Below, piece after piece: positions 43,101-54,613 of a DNA stretch of 64,000 nucleotides. The position numbers and the translations under genes were made by a program. Position 1 is the stretch's first letter; every line of letters starts with the position of its first letter. This DNA is from Blastocystis hominis (Eukaryota; Sar; Bigyra; Opalinata; Blastocystidae), in the NCBI RefSeq assembly GCF_000151665.1, contig NW_013171866.1, forward strand, positions 682,001 to 746,000. Direction: 5' to 3'. The notes under the pieces are model-generated. The model was not told the origin of the DNA. It was given only the letters and a program-made list of their open reading frames with translations, and made no database searches.

Positions 43101-45327
43101 GTCCGAGAGCGCTCCCTATGTGGATCTGCAGGACTTCCCTACTGCTTTGAAGCCTCTCACCCAGCTGACTCTGTCCTTGACGGAGACTACCGTGTACGCT
43201 GGAATGCCTATGGACACCGTGGATATCACCCCGAACGGATGCTACAAGGAGATTACTGTGTCGCCTTCTCTTGGCTCTGGTTTCCAGATTGATCTGTTCC
43301 TTCCTCGTATTGATGCTGAGGTGAACGGATTCGTCAAGACTGTGTACACCGTTACTGCGAAGGGAGATGCCGGAGAAGCGAGCGCTACCCTGACTGTGCA
43401 CTTCACGGAGTGCGGTGAGGACGGTCTGAGCAACGGTCTGAAGCTGGTGAAGAGCACGAACAACTATGGAGGTGAAGAGTCTTATGAGCTGTACAACAGT
43501 GCTGGTGAGCTTGTTCTGCAGCGTAGCGGATTCTCGAACTATGCCACTTACACGAACTCTCTGTGCGTTCCTTCTGGAGACTACCATGTGGTTCTGAGAG
43601 ATACTTATGGTGATGGTTGGACGAGCGGTGCCTATCTGAAGGTGTACGATATGGAGGATACTCTGCTTCAGGAGTTCACTCTCGCTAGTGGTAAAGAGTA
43701 TACCGGATACTTCACTCTGACTGCTGGTAGCAGCGCGAGCATGGTCTGGAAGATCTTGGTCAATGAGCGTGCTAAGAGCGGATGGAACAGCGTTGATTAT
43801 GATGACTCGAAATGGGCGAACACTGTCTTGGGACAGATGGAGTACGGAGAGTGGGACGAGAACACCTTCTATGCTCGTTACAAGTTCACTCTGACCGAGT
43901 CGATTCGTTACCCTCTTGTGCAGTTCAGTCTGTGGTACAAGGATGGAGTGATTGTGTATCTGAACGGCAACGAGGTGTACCGTCGCAACATGAAGTCCGG
44001 ATCCGTGTCTTCCTCCACCACTGCCAACGCCATGTACGATGGATACTACATTCGTATTGGATCGGCTCCTGGTTACTTGCTGCAGGACGGTGACAACGTG
44101 ATTGCTGTGGAGATCCACAAGCACCAGTCGACCACTGGTCAGATCCAGTTCAGAGGCGCTGTGAATCCTCTTCAGGGCAACTGTATCTCTCGTGTGGATA
44201 GTGGTTCGATCACCGAGTCCTCGTTCTTCAACCAGGCTTACGAGTCCGCTGCTCAGGCTTGGGATCGTAATCCTTCTACGACTTGGATTGAGAACGGTAT
44301 TCCTGCTTGGACGGTCTACTCCTACAACTTCGATCGTATGGAATGGGTCAACAAGATCGCTCTGACCTCCAACAGCAGAACGCAGGATCGTGATCCCACT
44401 TCGTGGGCTCTGTACGGTTCGACCGATGGTGTGACCTGGGAGACTCTGCTTCGTGTGGAGCAGCACGTGATGTTCGAGTCGCGTCTGCAGGCCAAGGAGT
44501 GGATGATGATGGACCACATGAACTCGTACAGCCAGTACAAGTTCGAGATGTACGGAACCTTCTCTGGAAACAACAGAGTGGCCATTGCTGATGTGGATAT
44601 TCAGTCTTGCCAGCTGAACTACTGCGTGAAGGATGGCGCGTTCCCTGGTGTGATGTCCGATGAGACTTCGGTGGCCAACTGCCCTGAGGGCTTCATTGGA
44701 GAGATGTACCGCCACTGCAGTCTGCAGGAGCTGAATCCCACTTGGGGTGAGATCGATGACGGAGAGTGCCGTTCGACGAATCCTCCCAAGGGAACCGTGT
44801 ACATCGATGTGGCCTACAGACTCCAGATGACCCCTGAAGAGATTCAGAATCCTTCTACGCTGAACGTGATCGTTGCTGCCGTCGCCACCTCCAGCCAGGT
44901 GGATATGTCTCTGTTGGAGCTGTGGAAGGTGAAGAACGTGGTCGAGGAGTTCGATGGTGAGTCTGTGATGAGCGCCTTCTGGATCCGTTTCACGCTTCCT
45001 CAGGAGTCTGGCTCGAGCACTCTGACTCTGGTGCGAGGCAATCTGGCTTCGATTCAGACCAACCTGCAGAACCTGCTTCCTGACAAGACCTTCACGATCG
45101 AGTTCTACATGAACCCTATTCTCCAGGAGAGAAAGACGATTGGCGCAGTCTCCGTTGTTTTGATTATTATTCTGGTTTTGCTGCTTCTGGTGATCATCGC
45201 GATTGCTTCCTTCTACATCTGGGTCCGTACCAAGTCGAAGAAGACCAAGCAGGGAGCCAAGCAGCTTCGCTCTGGAGCTGGAAAGGTGAATGCTCAGCAT
45301 CTCTCTGGAAAGGAGAACCGCATTTAA
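40161..45327 (+). CDS. Giant PA14/Ig-domain type I surface protein
   Basis: About 1,650 residues with one 5' intron of 30 nt. Signal peptide MRFVSLFLLFIAL. Putative-Ig (He_PIG) repeats recur (TIQPALPASVTMDPTTGTIT, FNAGTGVISGTPYEPMTDVT). Two PA14-type carbohydrate-binding domains are seen (YFNVLVEGNYNFQMDSDDAS; GNWKIRVGCDDSC). Next come a GDGW surface domain (YHVVLRDTYGDGWTSGAYLK), a galactose-binding-like part (WYKDGVIVYLNGNEVYRRN) and a discoidin-like part (WALYGSTDGVTWETLLR). A helix (VSVVLIIILVLLLLVIIAIA) and a basic tail end it. Codon use is extremely biased, so it is probably abundant, as an adhesin or coat. An exact 184-bp tandem duplication at 41197-41564 throws the frame out by one base; without one copy the protein reads through. 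Confidence 0.8.
41197..41571 (+). repeat. Exact 184-bp tandem duplication breaking the frame
   Basis: Copy 1 is 41197-41380 and copy 2 is 41381-41564; I see no difference between them. The unit is bounded by the octamer CTGGAGGT, present at the start of each copy and again at 41564-41571. 184 is not a multiple of three. The duplicated part covers the end of the first PA14 domain and the start of the next Ig-like unit. Confidence 0.9.
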
Positions 45328-45358
45328 GTTTGCAGTATATGCATGATTTGTTATTGCT

Positions 45359-45366
45359 TGTTTGTT
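45359..45366 (+). terminator. TGTTTGTT 3'-end element of the surface protein
   Basis: About 32 nt past the encoded TAA at 45325-45327. Confidence 0.5.
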
Positions 45367-45473
45367 TGTTACAAACCAGGAAATTTCTTCTTTTTGTTTT
45401 TTTTTCCAATTCAACGTGTTGGGTGGGAGTTTCACGGGTAACGTTGGATCTTAATATATCTCAATGGAGAAAG

Positions 45474-48400
45474 AGTTGACGCGCTACGCATTGAAATCCG
45501 GCTATATAGAGAAGGTGGTAGTGGGCTCGCGAGAGTTTTCACCGTCTAGGGCCACATACGAAAAACTTGGAAAAAGCGACTTTTCGTGCTGACCTATTCT
45601 GAAATCTCATATATCGACGTTAGGGAGTGACCAATTTGTTAGTTTTAGGGAGAAGTGGTAAAGGGGAAGATTCCGTTGGAAAGGATCACAGATCTGGAAA
45701 AAACCGAGATGGATGACCGCAGTATCTAAATTGGAGCACGTATCACCGCTAGAATATTGTCTTCTGGTGAAAACGGACGATGACTTTAATAAGGACTACA
45801 CCCTCAGTTTTGACAATGAGGAAACGAGAGAAGACTGGATGAAGGCTCTGTTGGCGGCCAAGGAGAACAAGCCTGTTCCAGACTCTGCAAATCGCGCTTT
45901 TGTAAAGAAGGACGACGAGGACACGATGGAGGACTCCATGTCCTACTTTAACCGCATGCTGACCGCTTTTGGAGGGACCTATCGCGAGGACTCGTTCCAG
46001 GACGTGATTCTTCGCCTTGCCTCCTTTTTTGGCCGCATTGCGTTCACGGTAGGCTTCTGCGGGTACACTCTTTTCTTACAATCGCAGGGTCTGATGTCTC
46101 CCGACGAGCTGATGTCGCACTGCGAGCAGGTCCGCAAGATGGCGAGTCGGATCCGCGTGGAGATGCAGCACTCCAACCTGATGACGCAGGACATCGAGCA
46201 TCTCTTCAACGACCTCAACAGCTCCATCGACTACTGCCTCAAGAACTGTCAGCAGTACGCATTCCCGGGTTGTCTTCCCTGCAGAATGAAGCTCCGCAGC
46301 TCGCAGGAGCCCTCGTCCGACTCCTCGGCCAGCTCGCTCACCCCCGCGGCGTCGGCTGCGTCCGGAGCGTCAGGCGCGTCGGCCGCGTCGCCGGGCGCGT
46401 CGGTGGAGGGAGCGTCGCGCGGCGTGGCGCAGCACGGGTTCAGCAATCGCTATGTAGGGGAGGGGTTGGAATGGGACGCAGGAAATCAAGGAGACGCTGG
46501 GGTCGGGCGCGTACTCGGTGGTGTACGCGGCGGTGGACAAGCAGACGCACCAGCGGTACGCGGTGAAGTGCATAAAGAAGCGCGATCTGCAGAAGAGCGA
46601 CGTGCAGTCGCTGAAGAACGAGGTGTTCATCATGGGGCAGGTGGGCGCGCGGCGAGCGCGTGAGGCGTAGCTGGACCATCCGAACATCGTGCGGCTGGAG
46701 GGCTTCTACGACGACAAGGACTACTACTACATCGTGTCGGAGCTGGTGGACGGTTTGGGCGCGGCGGCGTGCTGAGAACTAGGCGGCGAGCTGTTCGATA
46801 AGATCGTGGAGAAGAAGTTCTACAACGAGAACGAGGCGCGCGCGGTGGTGAAGACGCTGGTGGAGACGGTGGGGTACTGCCACAAGAAGAACATCGCGCA
46901 CCGCGACCTCAAGCCGGAGAACATTTTGGTGGACAGTCGCACGGGCGCGATCAAGATCGGTAGGCGCGCTGCGACGCCGTGACGCGTAGCCGATTTCGGG
47001 TTCGCGAAGAACACGTCGAGCACGGAGACCGGCCGGCTGGCGACGGACTGCGGCAGCCCGTGGTACGTGGCTCCGGAGATCTTGAAGGGGCAGTTCTACG
47101 GAACGGTGGGCGCAGAAGGAAGGAAGGAGTGACGCGTAGGAGGTGGACATGTGGTCGCTGGGCGTGATCATCTACATCCTGCTGTGCGGCTACCCGCCAT
47201 TCCACGACAGCAACCAGCCGCGGCTGTTCCGGAAGATCCGCGCGGGGCAGTACCGGTTCGACTCGCCGTACTGGGACAACGTGAGCGACCAGGCGAAGGA
47301 CCTGATTCGCCACTTGCTGGTGGTGGACCCGACGCAGCGATACGACGCGCAGCAGGTGCTGAATCATGAGTGGTTCCGAACCAGCACGCTGCCGAGCAAG
47401 ATCGAGCTGGGCTCGGCGATTCGCGAGCTGCGCACGTTCAACACGCAGCGCAAGGGAATCATCAAGCAGGGCTATCTGGTGAAGCAGGGACACATCATCC
47501 GGAACTGGAAGAAGCGGAGCTTCGTGCTGCTGCGCGACGAGCTGAAGTACTACAAGTCGGAGACGGAGAAGAAGCCGCGCGGGAAGATCTGCATGGAGGA
47601 CATTTTGGAGTAGGGCCGGACGGAGAGGGCGATGGCGTGCAGACTGGAGGACGACATGAACGAGTCGAACGGGTTCGTGATCAAGACGAAGTCGGGGAAG
47701 GACTTCTACATCAACGCCACCTCGGAGAAGGAGAAGGAGGACTGGATGGTGCAGATCGCCGTCGTGAAGCGCTGCTACCTGATGCGCCAGCGCGCGCAGG
47801 AGCACATCAACCGCCGCCACTACAAGCAGGTAGGCGCAGTGGAGAGAAGCCGTCACGCGCAGGCGCTGGATCTGGTGTGGGAGGCGCGGAACGTCCGCTC
47901 GATGGTCACGGATCCGAACCTGGTGCAGCTGTGGGGCCAGATCGCCGAGCACACGGACTCGGAGTGCGGCGCGCTGTTCATGGTGGAGGCTCTCGAGGAG
48001 ACGCTGGACGGCAACGTGTCCGTGCTGGCGTTCTGCACGGTGGGCAAGGACGTCGCGACGCCGCGTCTCATCGCCGGCGACTTCAACGGCAACGTGATTC
48101 TCTTCGACGCGGCGTACAACGTGATCCAGCGGCAGAAGGCGCACAAGTGAGCGCATTTTATTTCTCTGAGCGCCTAGAAACATGGTGACCGCGATCAGCA
48201 CGCTGCCGAAGCTCAGTCCCTCGCGCTTCGTGGCCACCGGCGCCGCGGACGGGTCGATCTGCGTGCTGAACGCGGAGACGGGCGCGGTGTACATGACGGT
48301 GAAGGACTTCCGCCGCGCGGCGAGCTGCTGCGAGATCTTCGAGAGCAAGGAGCGCGGAATCCGGCGTCTGATCGCGGCGGACCGCGAGGGCCGCGTGGCG

Positions 48401-49102
48401 ATCTACGACCTGGACGCGAAGCGGCTGGTGGCGGAGAAGGAGACGGACTGCGGGAACGTGCGCGGCCTGGTGTACCTGCCGTCCGGAAACGCGTTCGCGA
48501 TGATCTGCGCGTCGGGCGCGCTGCTGGTGTTCGACGAGATGTTCAACCAGCTGACGTTCGCGCACGTGGGGCAGGGAGTGGTCTACGCGCGCGCGGTGGA
48601 CGCCACGCATCTGATGGTGGCGACGGAGAACCGCGAGCTGATGGCGTACAACCTCACGCAGACGAACCCGGAGCCGGTGAAGGTGCTGAAGCTGACGTGC
48701 AAGGAACCGATCCGATGCTTCGATCTGACGGCGGACGGGAAATACGCGGTGATCGTGAGCAATGAGGTGGAGATCTGGAAGCTGGCGAACCAGCATTGCG
48801 AGGCGAATTTCTCGCCGACGATCCCGGTGCGGTCGATCAGCATCACGAGCGATTATGTGTCGTTCTTCCTCACGCAGGACACGCACATCGAGAAATGGGT
48901 GGTGGACTGGAAGATCACCTACGAGGGAAAGAAGTATCGCTCTCCCTTCCTCCAGCTCTATAAGAACGAGGGCGCCGTGGACGAGGCGGGACAAGCCAAG
49001 GACGAAGCGCAGAAGGCGCCCGCGACGAGTGCGAATCAGTACAAGGGAACGATCGAGACGGTGGAGGAGGAAGGCGAGGAGGAGGACGGAGATGAGAAGT
49101 AG
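45474..49102 (+). CDS. PH-kinase-PH-WD40 protein (CaMK-type Ser/Thr kinase)
   Basis: About 1,080 residues in one continuous spliced frame. An N-terminal PH domain (GHIRKTWKKRLFVLTYSEIS to NEETREDWMKALLAAK) is followed by a helical linker and an Ala/Ser-rich spacer. The kinase has GSGAYSVVYA, YAVKCIKK, HRDLKPENILVD, DFGFAKN, PWYVAPEIL and WSLGVIIYILLCGYPPFHD, all typical of active CaMK-group kinases. A second PH domain follows (GYLVKQGHIIRNWKKRSFVL to KEKEDWMVQIAVVKR). The C-terminus has beta-propeller-like repeats (LIAGDFNGNVILFDAAYNVI, ATGAADGSICVLNAETG, LIAADREGRVAIYDLDAKR). PH domains suggest phosphoinositide recruitment. Several introns share starts of the type GTGGGCGC or GTAGGCGC and ends such as TGACGCGTAG. 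The stop is TAG at 49100-49102, with TGTTTGTT at 49198. Confidence 0.82.
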
Positions 49103-49291
49103 AGAAGGAAGCGCGCAGAGGACAAGGCGGGGAACCTGCTGTAAGGCTGGTGATGATTAATTAATTGATTAATTGATTGATTGATTGATTGACTGCTTGT
49201 TTGTTCCAGTGGGTTCATGGGGACAAGGGTTCATGGGTTCATTTTATTTCATGGCTCCATTGCTTTGCTCATAGATTGTATAAAAAACACG

Positions 49292-50130
49292 CTACAAAAT
49301 CCAATCGGACAACACTTCCAACAAATCGCGATGTTCGAAATCCGACTTGTGTTGTGATAAAAGACTGATCTGCTCGCGAGCAGCACGCGGAAACGACTCC
49401 GCAGCCTCGCTCACCGTCTGCTCCACGCTGTGCGGACGGCGCGAATCAGCGGAATACGCGAGTTGAAGGCGAAAATGCTCGAAAGCGATCGAAACGTGCG
49501 TGTATCCCATCGAAGCGGTCAATTCCAACGAGGGATACGCTGCCTGCACCGCCTTGCACTGCTCGCGGCGGGCGATGAAACTGTTGAGATGAAGAGAAAC
49601 GCACTGCGTGAATGTCTGGTGGGAAACAAGGACGGAAACGCATTACTTGCAAGTCACTAGAGAGACATTCTCTCTCCCATTCTTCCAAGGGAAGAAACGA
49701 AGGGAGCGTGTGAGCAACGATTTTGGGAACTACTTTGTCCCTTTTAAGCAATTTGACAAAGATGTAATAGATTTCAAAATAATGTCCGTGAAAGCATGTA
49801 TCAAAGCGCAGACACAATAGATTCTTGTGCTTGGTAGAAAACGATGACACTCCAAACAAGCGATAGGTTTCATTCTTCTATTCGTAAAAAAATCAGTGTC
49901 CTATACCGTCAAAAATGGATCCTTCGATGATTCCAATTCAATTGCTTCCATTTCCTACAAAAACACGTAATCTCACGAGTTGTTACCTCTAGTACTTGTT
50001 TTCGAATTGAATCATCTATAACCGTCAGCTTTTGAGTGCCATATTTTGATTCCAGAGTGGAAAGCTACGATCAACGAATGTTCAATATTTAAACTTTAAG
50101 GCGCTTTTCCTTCGGTTCATTTGTTTCCAT
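49292..50130 (-). CDS. CENP-O/Mcm21-like inner kinetochore protein
   Basis: Predicted subunit of the COMA part of the CCAN inner kinetochore. Exons: METNEPKEKRLK, then LSTLESKYGTQKLTVIDDSI, EEMEAIELESSKDPFLT, KNETYRLFGVSSFSTKHKNL and LCLRFDTCFHGHYFEIYYIF. After these come HTLPSFLPLEEWERECLSSD, FTQCVSLHLNSFIARREQCK and a C-terminal helix. Human CENP-O has LIGVSMGLSP, LLCFRLDTAYEGNLFDSYYV, HSVPVFIPLEEIAAKYLQTN and FLFSLCEYLNAYSGRKYQ in the same order and spacing, a good match over the RWD-type domain. Introns are 29-32 nt. The start is the ATG at 50130, preceding a short coiled coil as in the family. Confidence 0.75.
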
Positions 50131-50553
50131 CGTAAAAAGCGATTTCCCAAAGGAGAGATTGGAAAGATAGACTGAAAAGTGGAATTCCAGAATTCATTCT
50201 CAAAACAAACAAACAAAGTAACAAAGTAACAAGCATGACAAAGATGAGTTTGAGGAGTTGTATTGTTAAAGTGATAGGCGGGAGTGATTTATATAGAAAA
50301 GAGAGAGGAATGGAATTAAAAGGGTAGACAACAGATCAGTTACAGTCGCGTCAGACGACTTGCAAAATTACAAGATGGGTCCACGTAACAACTCTAGAAT
50401 GTTTCGAATGGAAGGATGATTGTCAGGCAGAGGCGTGTAGAAGAGAATATGACACTGGTAATACAAGTACTACACATCGCACACACACAATCAAATGCAA
50501 CATGATACAAAACGGGAATGATCTCAATAGGACAAAAGCAAAGCAGTGCAAGA
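50131..50553. other. Intergenic, nothing recognised
   Basis: Between the CENP-O-like start and the end of the next minus-strand gene. It contains TTTATATAGAAAAG at 50290, a TATA-like string, and TGTTTGTT-like runs on the minus strand near 50205 that could be the 3' signal of the upstream minus gene. No RNA gene could be supported. Confidence 0.35.
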
Positions 50554-51986
50554 TTACACAAAACAGTCTACATGAAAACTCATTCCATCATGCACCTTAT
50601 TCTTATCTTTACAATCCTCATCGTGCCATGGAGACACATATTCAAATCGTTTCAACGTGCTATACTTTTTCAAAACGCTCTGCTGGTCCGACAGCACGAT
50701 CTTTCCCTCCATTTCCAACGATTTCACTTCGAACTGAAGCGAAACGGAGCAGCGTTCAAAAGGCTGCACTTTGCCAGTAGCCACCTTCATCATCTGCTCG
50801 AATTCCCACGGTTCCGGCTTGCAATAGCGCGGAATCTGCAGAGTGAAGCGGCACACACAAAACAAACAGGAACAACCCATCGACCTTTTAACAGATCGCT
50901 CAGAATTTTAAAACAAACGAACTGCTCGATTTCCAGCGTGAATAAATGTGCCTGGATCGACGAGGCGCAGAAAACTTCCTTCCCGCTCGCTTTGCTTTTT
51001 CTGTACGCGTTGTAATCCGCGTAGAAACACGCGTTGTCGTCGCAGTCCAAGAACAAATCGAGCGTGAACGAAGCGTTCGAGTGGAATGTGTTGACGTAGT
51101 TGCGCAGCAGAAGCAATGACGCGTGTTTCTATTCGAATTCGATTAAAAAATCGGTACTTCTTTGCCTCTGGATATCAGCACGGCGAGCAATAAGCGAAGA
51201 CTGCGCGGCACCAGCAAAAGCTGCTTCGATTTGAATAGGAACTGAAAAGCCTATCCAGTCAAGACATCAAAAGGGAGAAACCGTGGAAACGCGTTCGCAG
51301 TACGCCATGGAAAGAACGATTTCGTCGCTCGAATGATGGCAGAGAATGTAGTCTTGGAGGAGAGGAGAAGGGTTGACAGGGAGAAGCTCCACGTCCACAA
51401 AATCGTTGAAAGAGTTCGTGATGGATTCGATTACTTGGAGGAGAAGCTTTTCGTTGATGCTGTCAACGCAGATGGAGGTTCCGAATAGAAACGATCGCGA
51501 CAGAATTTCAGAATCCACGGCTAACAAATTTGCAGAGGATAGCACTTTCTAAAAAGTTGAGAAAAACGAATGAGGCAACCTCGACGTCATCCACGCGGAT
51601 ACATCGACTTTCGGGCAAAATGAACTTATCCTTATCCTTTCCTGCCTCATCCAACACATATTTTGCAATGTCCTCCATAATCTAACTCAAAACAAAATTC
51701 GAATCGTACAGCAGATAGGTAAATCGATGTTCTTTTCGAAACAGCCGATGTATTCGTTTTCTCTTTGATCTGTTGTCCCAACACCTTTTCTGGAAACTAT
51801 AAATTAACCGAATTCACCATTTCAAACCGAAAGATCCGATTCGTCCTGACTTTGAGGTAGATTGTTACCAGAGATCTCCTTAGCACCTCTCTTTAATTGG
51901 TTGCGCTCTTCTGTAACTGGAAAAAACACATCATCAAATAGAAAATGATCAAATCCGAACTCTTCTTCTTTGAATGAAAAGTCCAT
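50554..51986 (-). CDS. Protein of unknown function
   Basis: Start ATG at 51986 (MDFSFKEEEFGFDHFLFDDV). Introns of 28-38 nt join an acidic N-terminus to IMEDIAKYVLDEAGKDKDKF, RCIRVDDVEKVLSSANLLAV and FLFGTSICVDSINEKLLLQV. Then follow AFQFLFKSKQLLLVPRSLRL, NYVNTFHSNASFTLDLFLDC and a C-terminal PEPWEFEQMMKVATGKVQPF. The composition is that of a folded alpha/beta protein without signal peptide, membrane helix, zinc motif or repeat. I do not recognise a family. It is divergent from the methyltransferase-TPR gene, with 156 bp between starts. Confidence 0.5.
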
Positions 51987-52142
51987 CGTAATTTCGGGCG
52001 GTGCGCCTATTGTCGGCAAATTCTATCAAAGTATGACTCTAGCGACACTTTCTGGAGTCAGATTCGTATAGTTTCAACAAAAGAGTGAAAACCGCGGTTT
52101 TCCTACAAAAAGACTTGAATCACAGTTTTTAACGAAAGCGCA

Positions 52143-53964
52143 ATGGCATCGGAAAACGTTGTAATACAAGAAGCAACACCCCTTCATGAATCAATGATTT
52201 GGGATTTGCAAAACCAGTTCTATATCAACAAGGGACCTGCTTGCTGGACTGAAGCGATCGTTCCCCAGTTTATTACTTCAAATAGTTATATTGCCTATCA
52301 ATATGCAAACTGCATATTGGGTTATATCAATGATTATTACTCTAGGTGTGTTAGGGTGGATTTGGATGACATGTAGACCGGATGCTAAAAAGGACAAACC
52401 TATCTATATCGTAGAAGTGGGAGCAGGTCATGGAAAACTGGGTTTTTTGATTCTGAACCATTTAGAGGAGCTTGCTGAGTTTATGCCGGAAGGTAAGAAG
52501 AGTAGGCTGCAGCTGATCCGTTAGGAGTTCCGAAGCCATACCTTTACGTGATTTCTGACTTTACTCAGAACATTGTGGATTTCTGTAAGAGTCACAAGCG
52601 AATGGCGGAGCACATCAATCGGGGCGTCGTTGATTTTGCAGTTTTTGGTAGAAGCGCTCTCGGCCCTTCATTCTAGATTGTGAGAAAGACTCCGAGTTTT
52701 CTCTGCAAATCAGCGGAGCGAAACTCTCATCTGAAACGGTGGAGACGCCAGTGATAGCGATTGCCAATTACGTCTTCAACGGTCTGCGTGAGCAAAGTAT
52801 CAGTATAAACAACGGGATCGTCAGCGAGGGCTGCATCAAAATCCTGGCCGACCCGAAGTAAGCTCTCTCCTCCTCATCCCGTTCATGTCCAGCGTCTCTG
52901 CGACCGACATCGACATAATCAGCCGCATGAAGCTGGAGTGGTCGTACAAGCCCATCCCCGACGTGGACGCGCACTTCCAAGACCCCGTTCTGCACGACCT
53001 CGTCCACCAGTCCGATTTCTGGAATTCCATAAATCCCAGCTACCTCCAAAACAACGAAACGCTCAACGTGCTGCTTCCTCTCGGCGCGCTGCGCTTCATC
53101 CGCACGCTGGAGTCGCTCTCTCGCGGCCAGTTCCTTCTGATAACCGCGGATAAAGCGCACGCGCACGAGGAAGATTTGCGGTTAACGAAGGAAAACCCGC
53201 ACATCGCGATCCACGGTTCTTTCTCCATGATGGCCAACTTCCACGCGCTGCGGCAAGTCTTCCTGTCCCGCGGGGGCGCCAGCTTCCACACGCCGTACTA
53301 CACCGGGCTGCAGGTCGCCGCCTTCGCGCTCGGCGAAACGCCTTTGGAGGAGTTTCAGTTCGCGTGGGAGGTAGGAGGCGTGCGGATTTGAGGAGCAGAA
53401 CGTGCTGCTGGCGTTCGACCCGGACAGCTTCTCGCAGCTGCAGCGGTGCATCCGGGACGAGACGCCGTCGCCGTCGCTGAAGAACATCCTGGCGCTGATC
53501 CGGCTGAGCCGGTTCGAGAGCGAGGTGTTCTACAAGTTCAAGCAGGTGCTGGTGGACCACATTCCGTACGCGAGCGATCGGCTGCAGAGCGACTTCAAGA
53601 GCGACATCCTGCACATCGCGGCGAACTTCTATCCGCTGTCGGCGTCGAAGGTGGGGCTGGCGGAGAGGGTTGAGCGCAGGATGTGGACTTCGATCTGGGG
53701 AGATTGTCGATGGGGCTGCGCGATTATGAGACGAGCATTCGGCTGTTCAAGAAGAGCATCGAGCTGTGCGGAGAGCATTATGTGACGTGGCACAATCTGG
53801 GGATTTGCTATTATTACATGGACGATTTGAAGGAGAGTATGAACAGCTTCAATCGATGTCTGGAGATTCAGCCCGAGTATCAGGACGCCAAGTGGGAGTG
53901 TGCAGAGGAGGTGATCGGTAGGTCGTGGAGAGCGCGCGTGGAGGAAAAGCTGAACGCGAAATAA
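52143..53964 (+). CDS. SAM-dependent methyltransferase-like protein with TPRs
   Basis: Start MASENVVIQEATPLHESMIW. The glycine motif IYIVEVGAGHGKLGFLILNH is a class I methyltransferase motif 1; LYVISDFTQNIVDFC and VIAIANYVFNGL fit motifs 2 and 4. A long middle part (ETLNVLLPLGALRFIRTLES, GQFLLITADKAHAHEEDLR) continues the fold. TPR units close the protein: LSMGLRDYETSIRLFKKSIE, CGEHYVTWHNLGICYYYMDD and LKESMNSFNRCLEIQPEYQD. Introns are 29-33 nt. The arrangement resembles uncharacterised methyltransferase-TPR proteins; the substrate is unknown. The stop is TAA at 53962, followed by a TTTG microsatellite (53979-54005) that contains TGTTTGTT several times. Confidence 0.7.
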
Positions 53965-54613
53965 GAGTGTTTGTGTGCTTGTTTGTTTGTTTGTTTGTTT
54001 GTTTGAGGAAACAAGGAAGGGACTCGTTATCTCTTTTGAATCTTCAGAAGGATAATGGATTGAAGGGAGGCAGAGAAGGCCGTGGGTTTAGTTTTTTCCT
54101 TTGGCTTGGCTCGAAGCCTTTTCTGGAGCCTTGGGATTCACGAGATCAGCGAGAATGGGAGGAACATCTATGAATCAAATCAAATCAATCAAACTGTACT
54201 CGAAATGGATTTCGATCGAACTTTCTGGAATGAAAGAGGTAGCTCGACATTTTGAAGATTTGGAATATCTAAATACTATCAATATTCAATGTTCAAAAAT
54301 ACTTTCCAATGTCACTACACGAGGATATTTGAAACTAGATCCGTTAGCAGTAATGGAATTTAGACTTGGAAGATCTACAAAGCAAATCATTTCGAATCAA
54401 TTCAATATTACTTCGAAGTGTCAATGAACATAAAGAATCATCTCTACCAACAAGTGCAATATTACCGAGTTGAATGGATTGTAATGATGGAAGATCTATA
54501 TCAATCATATTATTCAAATTCATTCAGTACTTTCGATTATTGTTGATAAAGAATACTGGAATGAACCATTACCTAATGTAATGTATTGTAGTTTTGGAAG
54601 ATCTATGCATCAT
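53965..54613 (-). other. TTTG repeat and decayed leucine-rich sequence
   Basis: After the TTTG run at 53979-54005 and a short spacer, the minus strand at 54170-54610 still reads as broken leucine-rich units: DIPNLQNVELPLSF, DLPSLNSITANGSSF and DLPSLQSIQLGNIALVG, separated by stops. It continues the array of the gene that ends at 54614 and mirrors 1-494. Confidence 0.5.

Noticed and set aside
42808-45435. 875-codon minus-strand frame opposite the giant surface gene (also 40155-41501 and 41329-42252)
   Set aside because: Rich in His, Leu, Arg and Val, with no domain. It results from the strong codon bias of the plus-strand gene, which leaves few antisense stops.
49155-49200. ATTG repeat after the kinase gene as a regulatory array
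   Set aside because: A simple tetranucleotide microsatellite in a 3' region. Nothing beyond that is visible.
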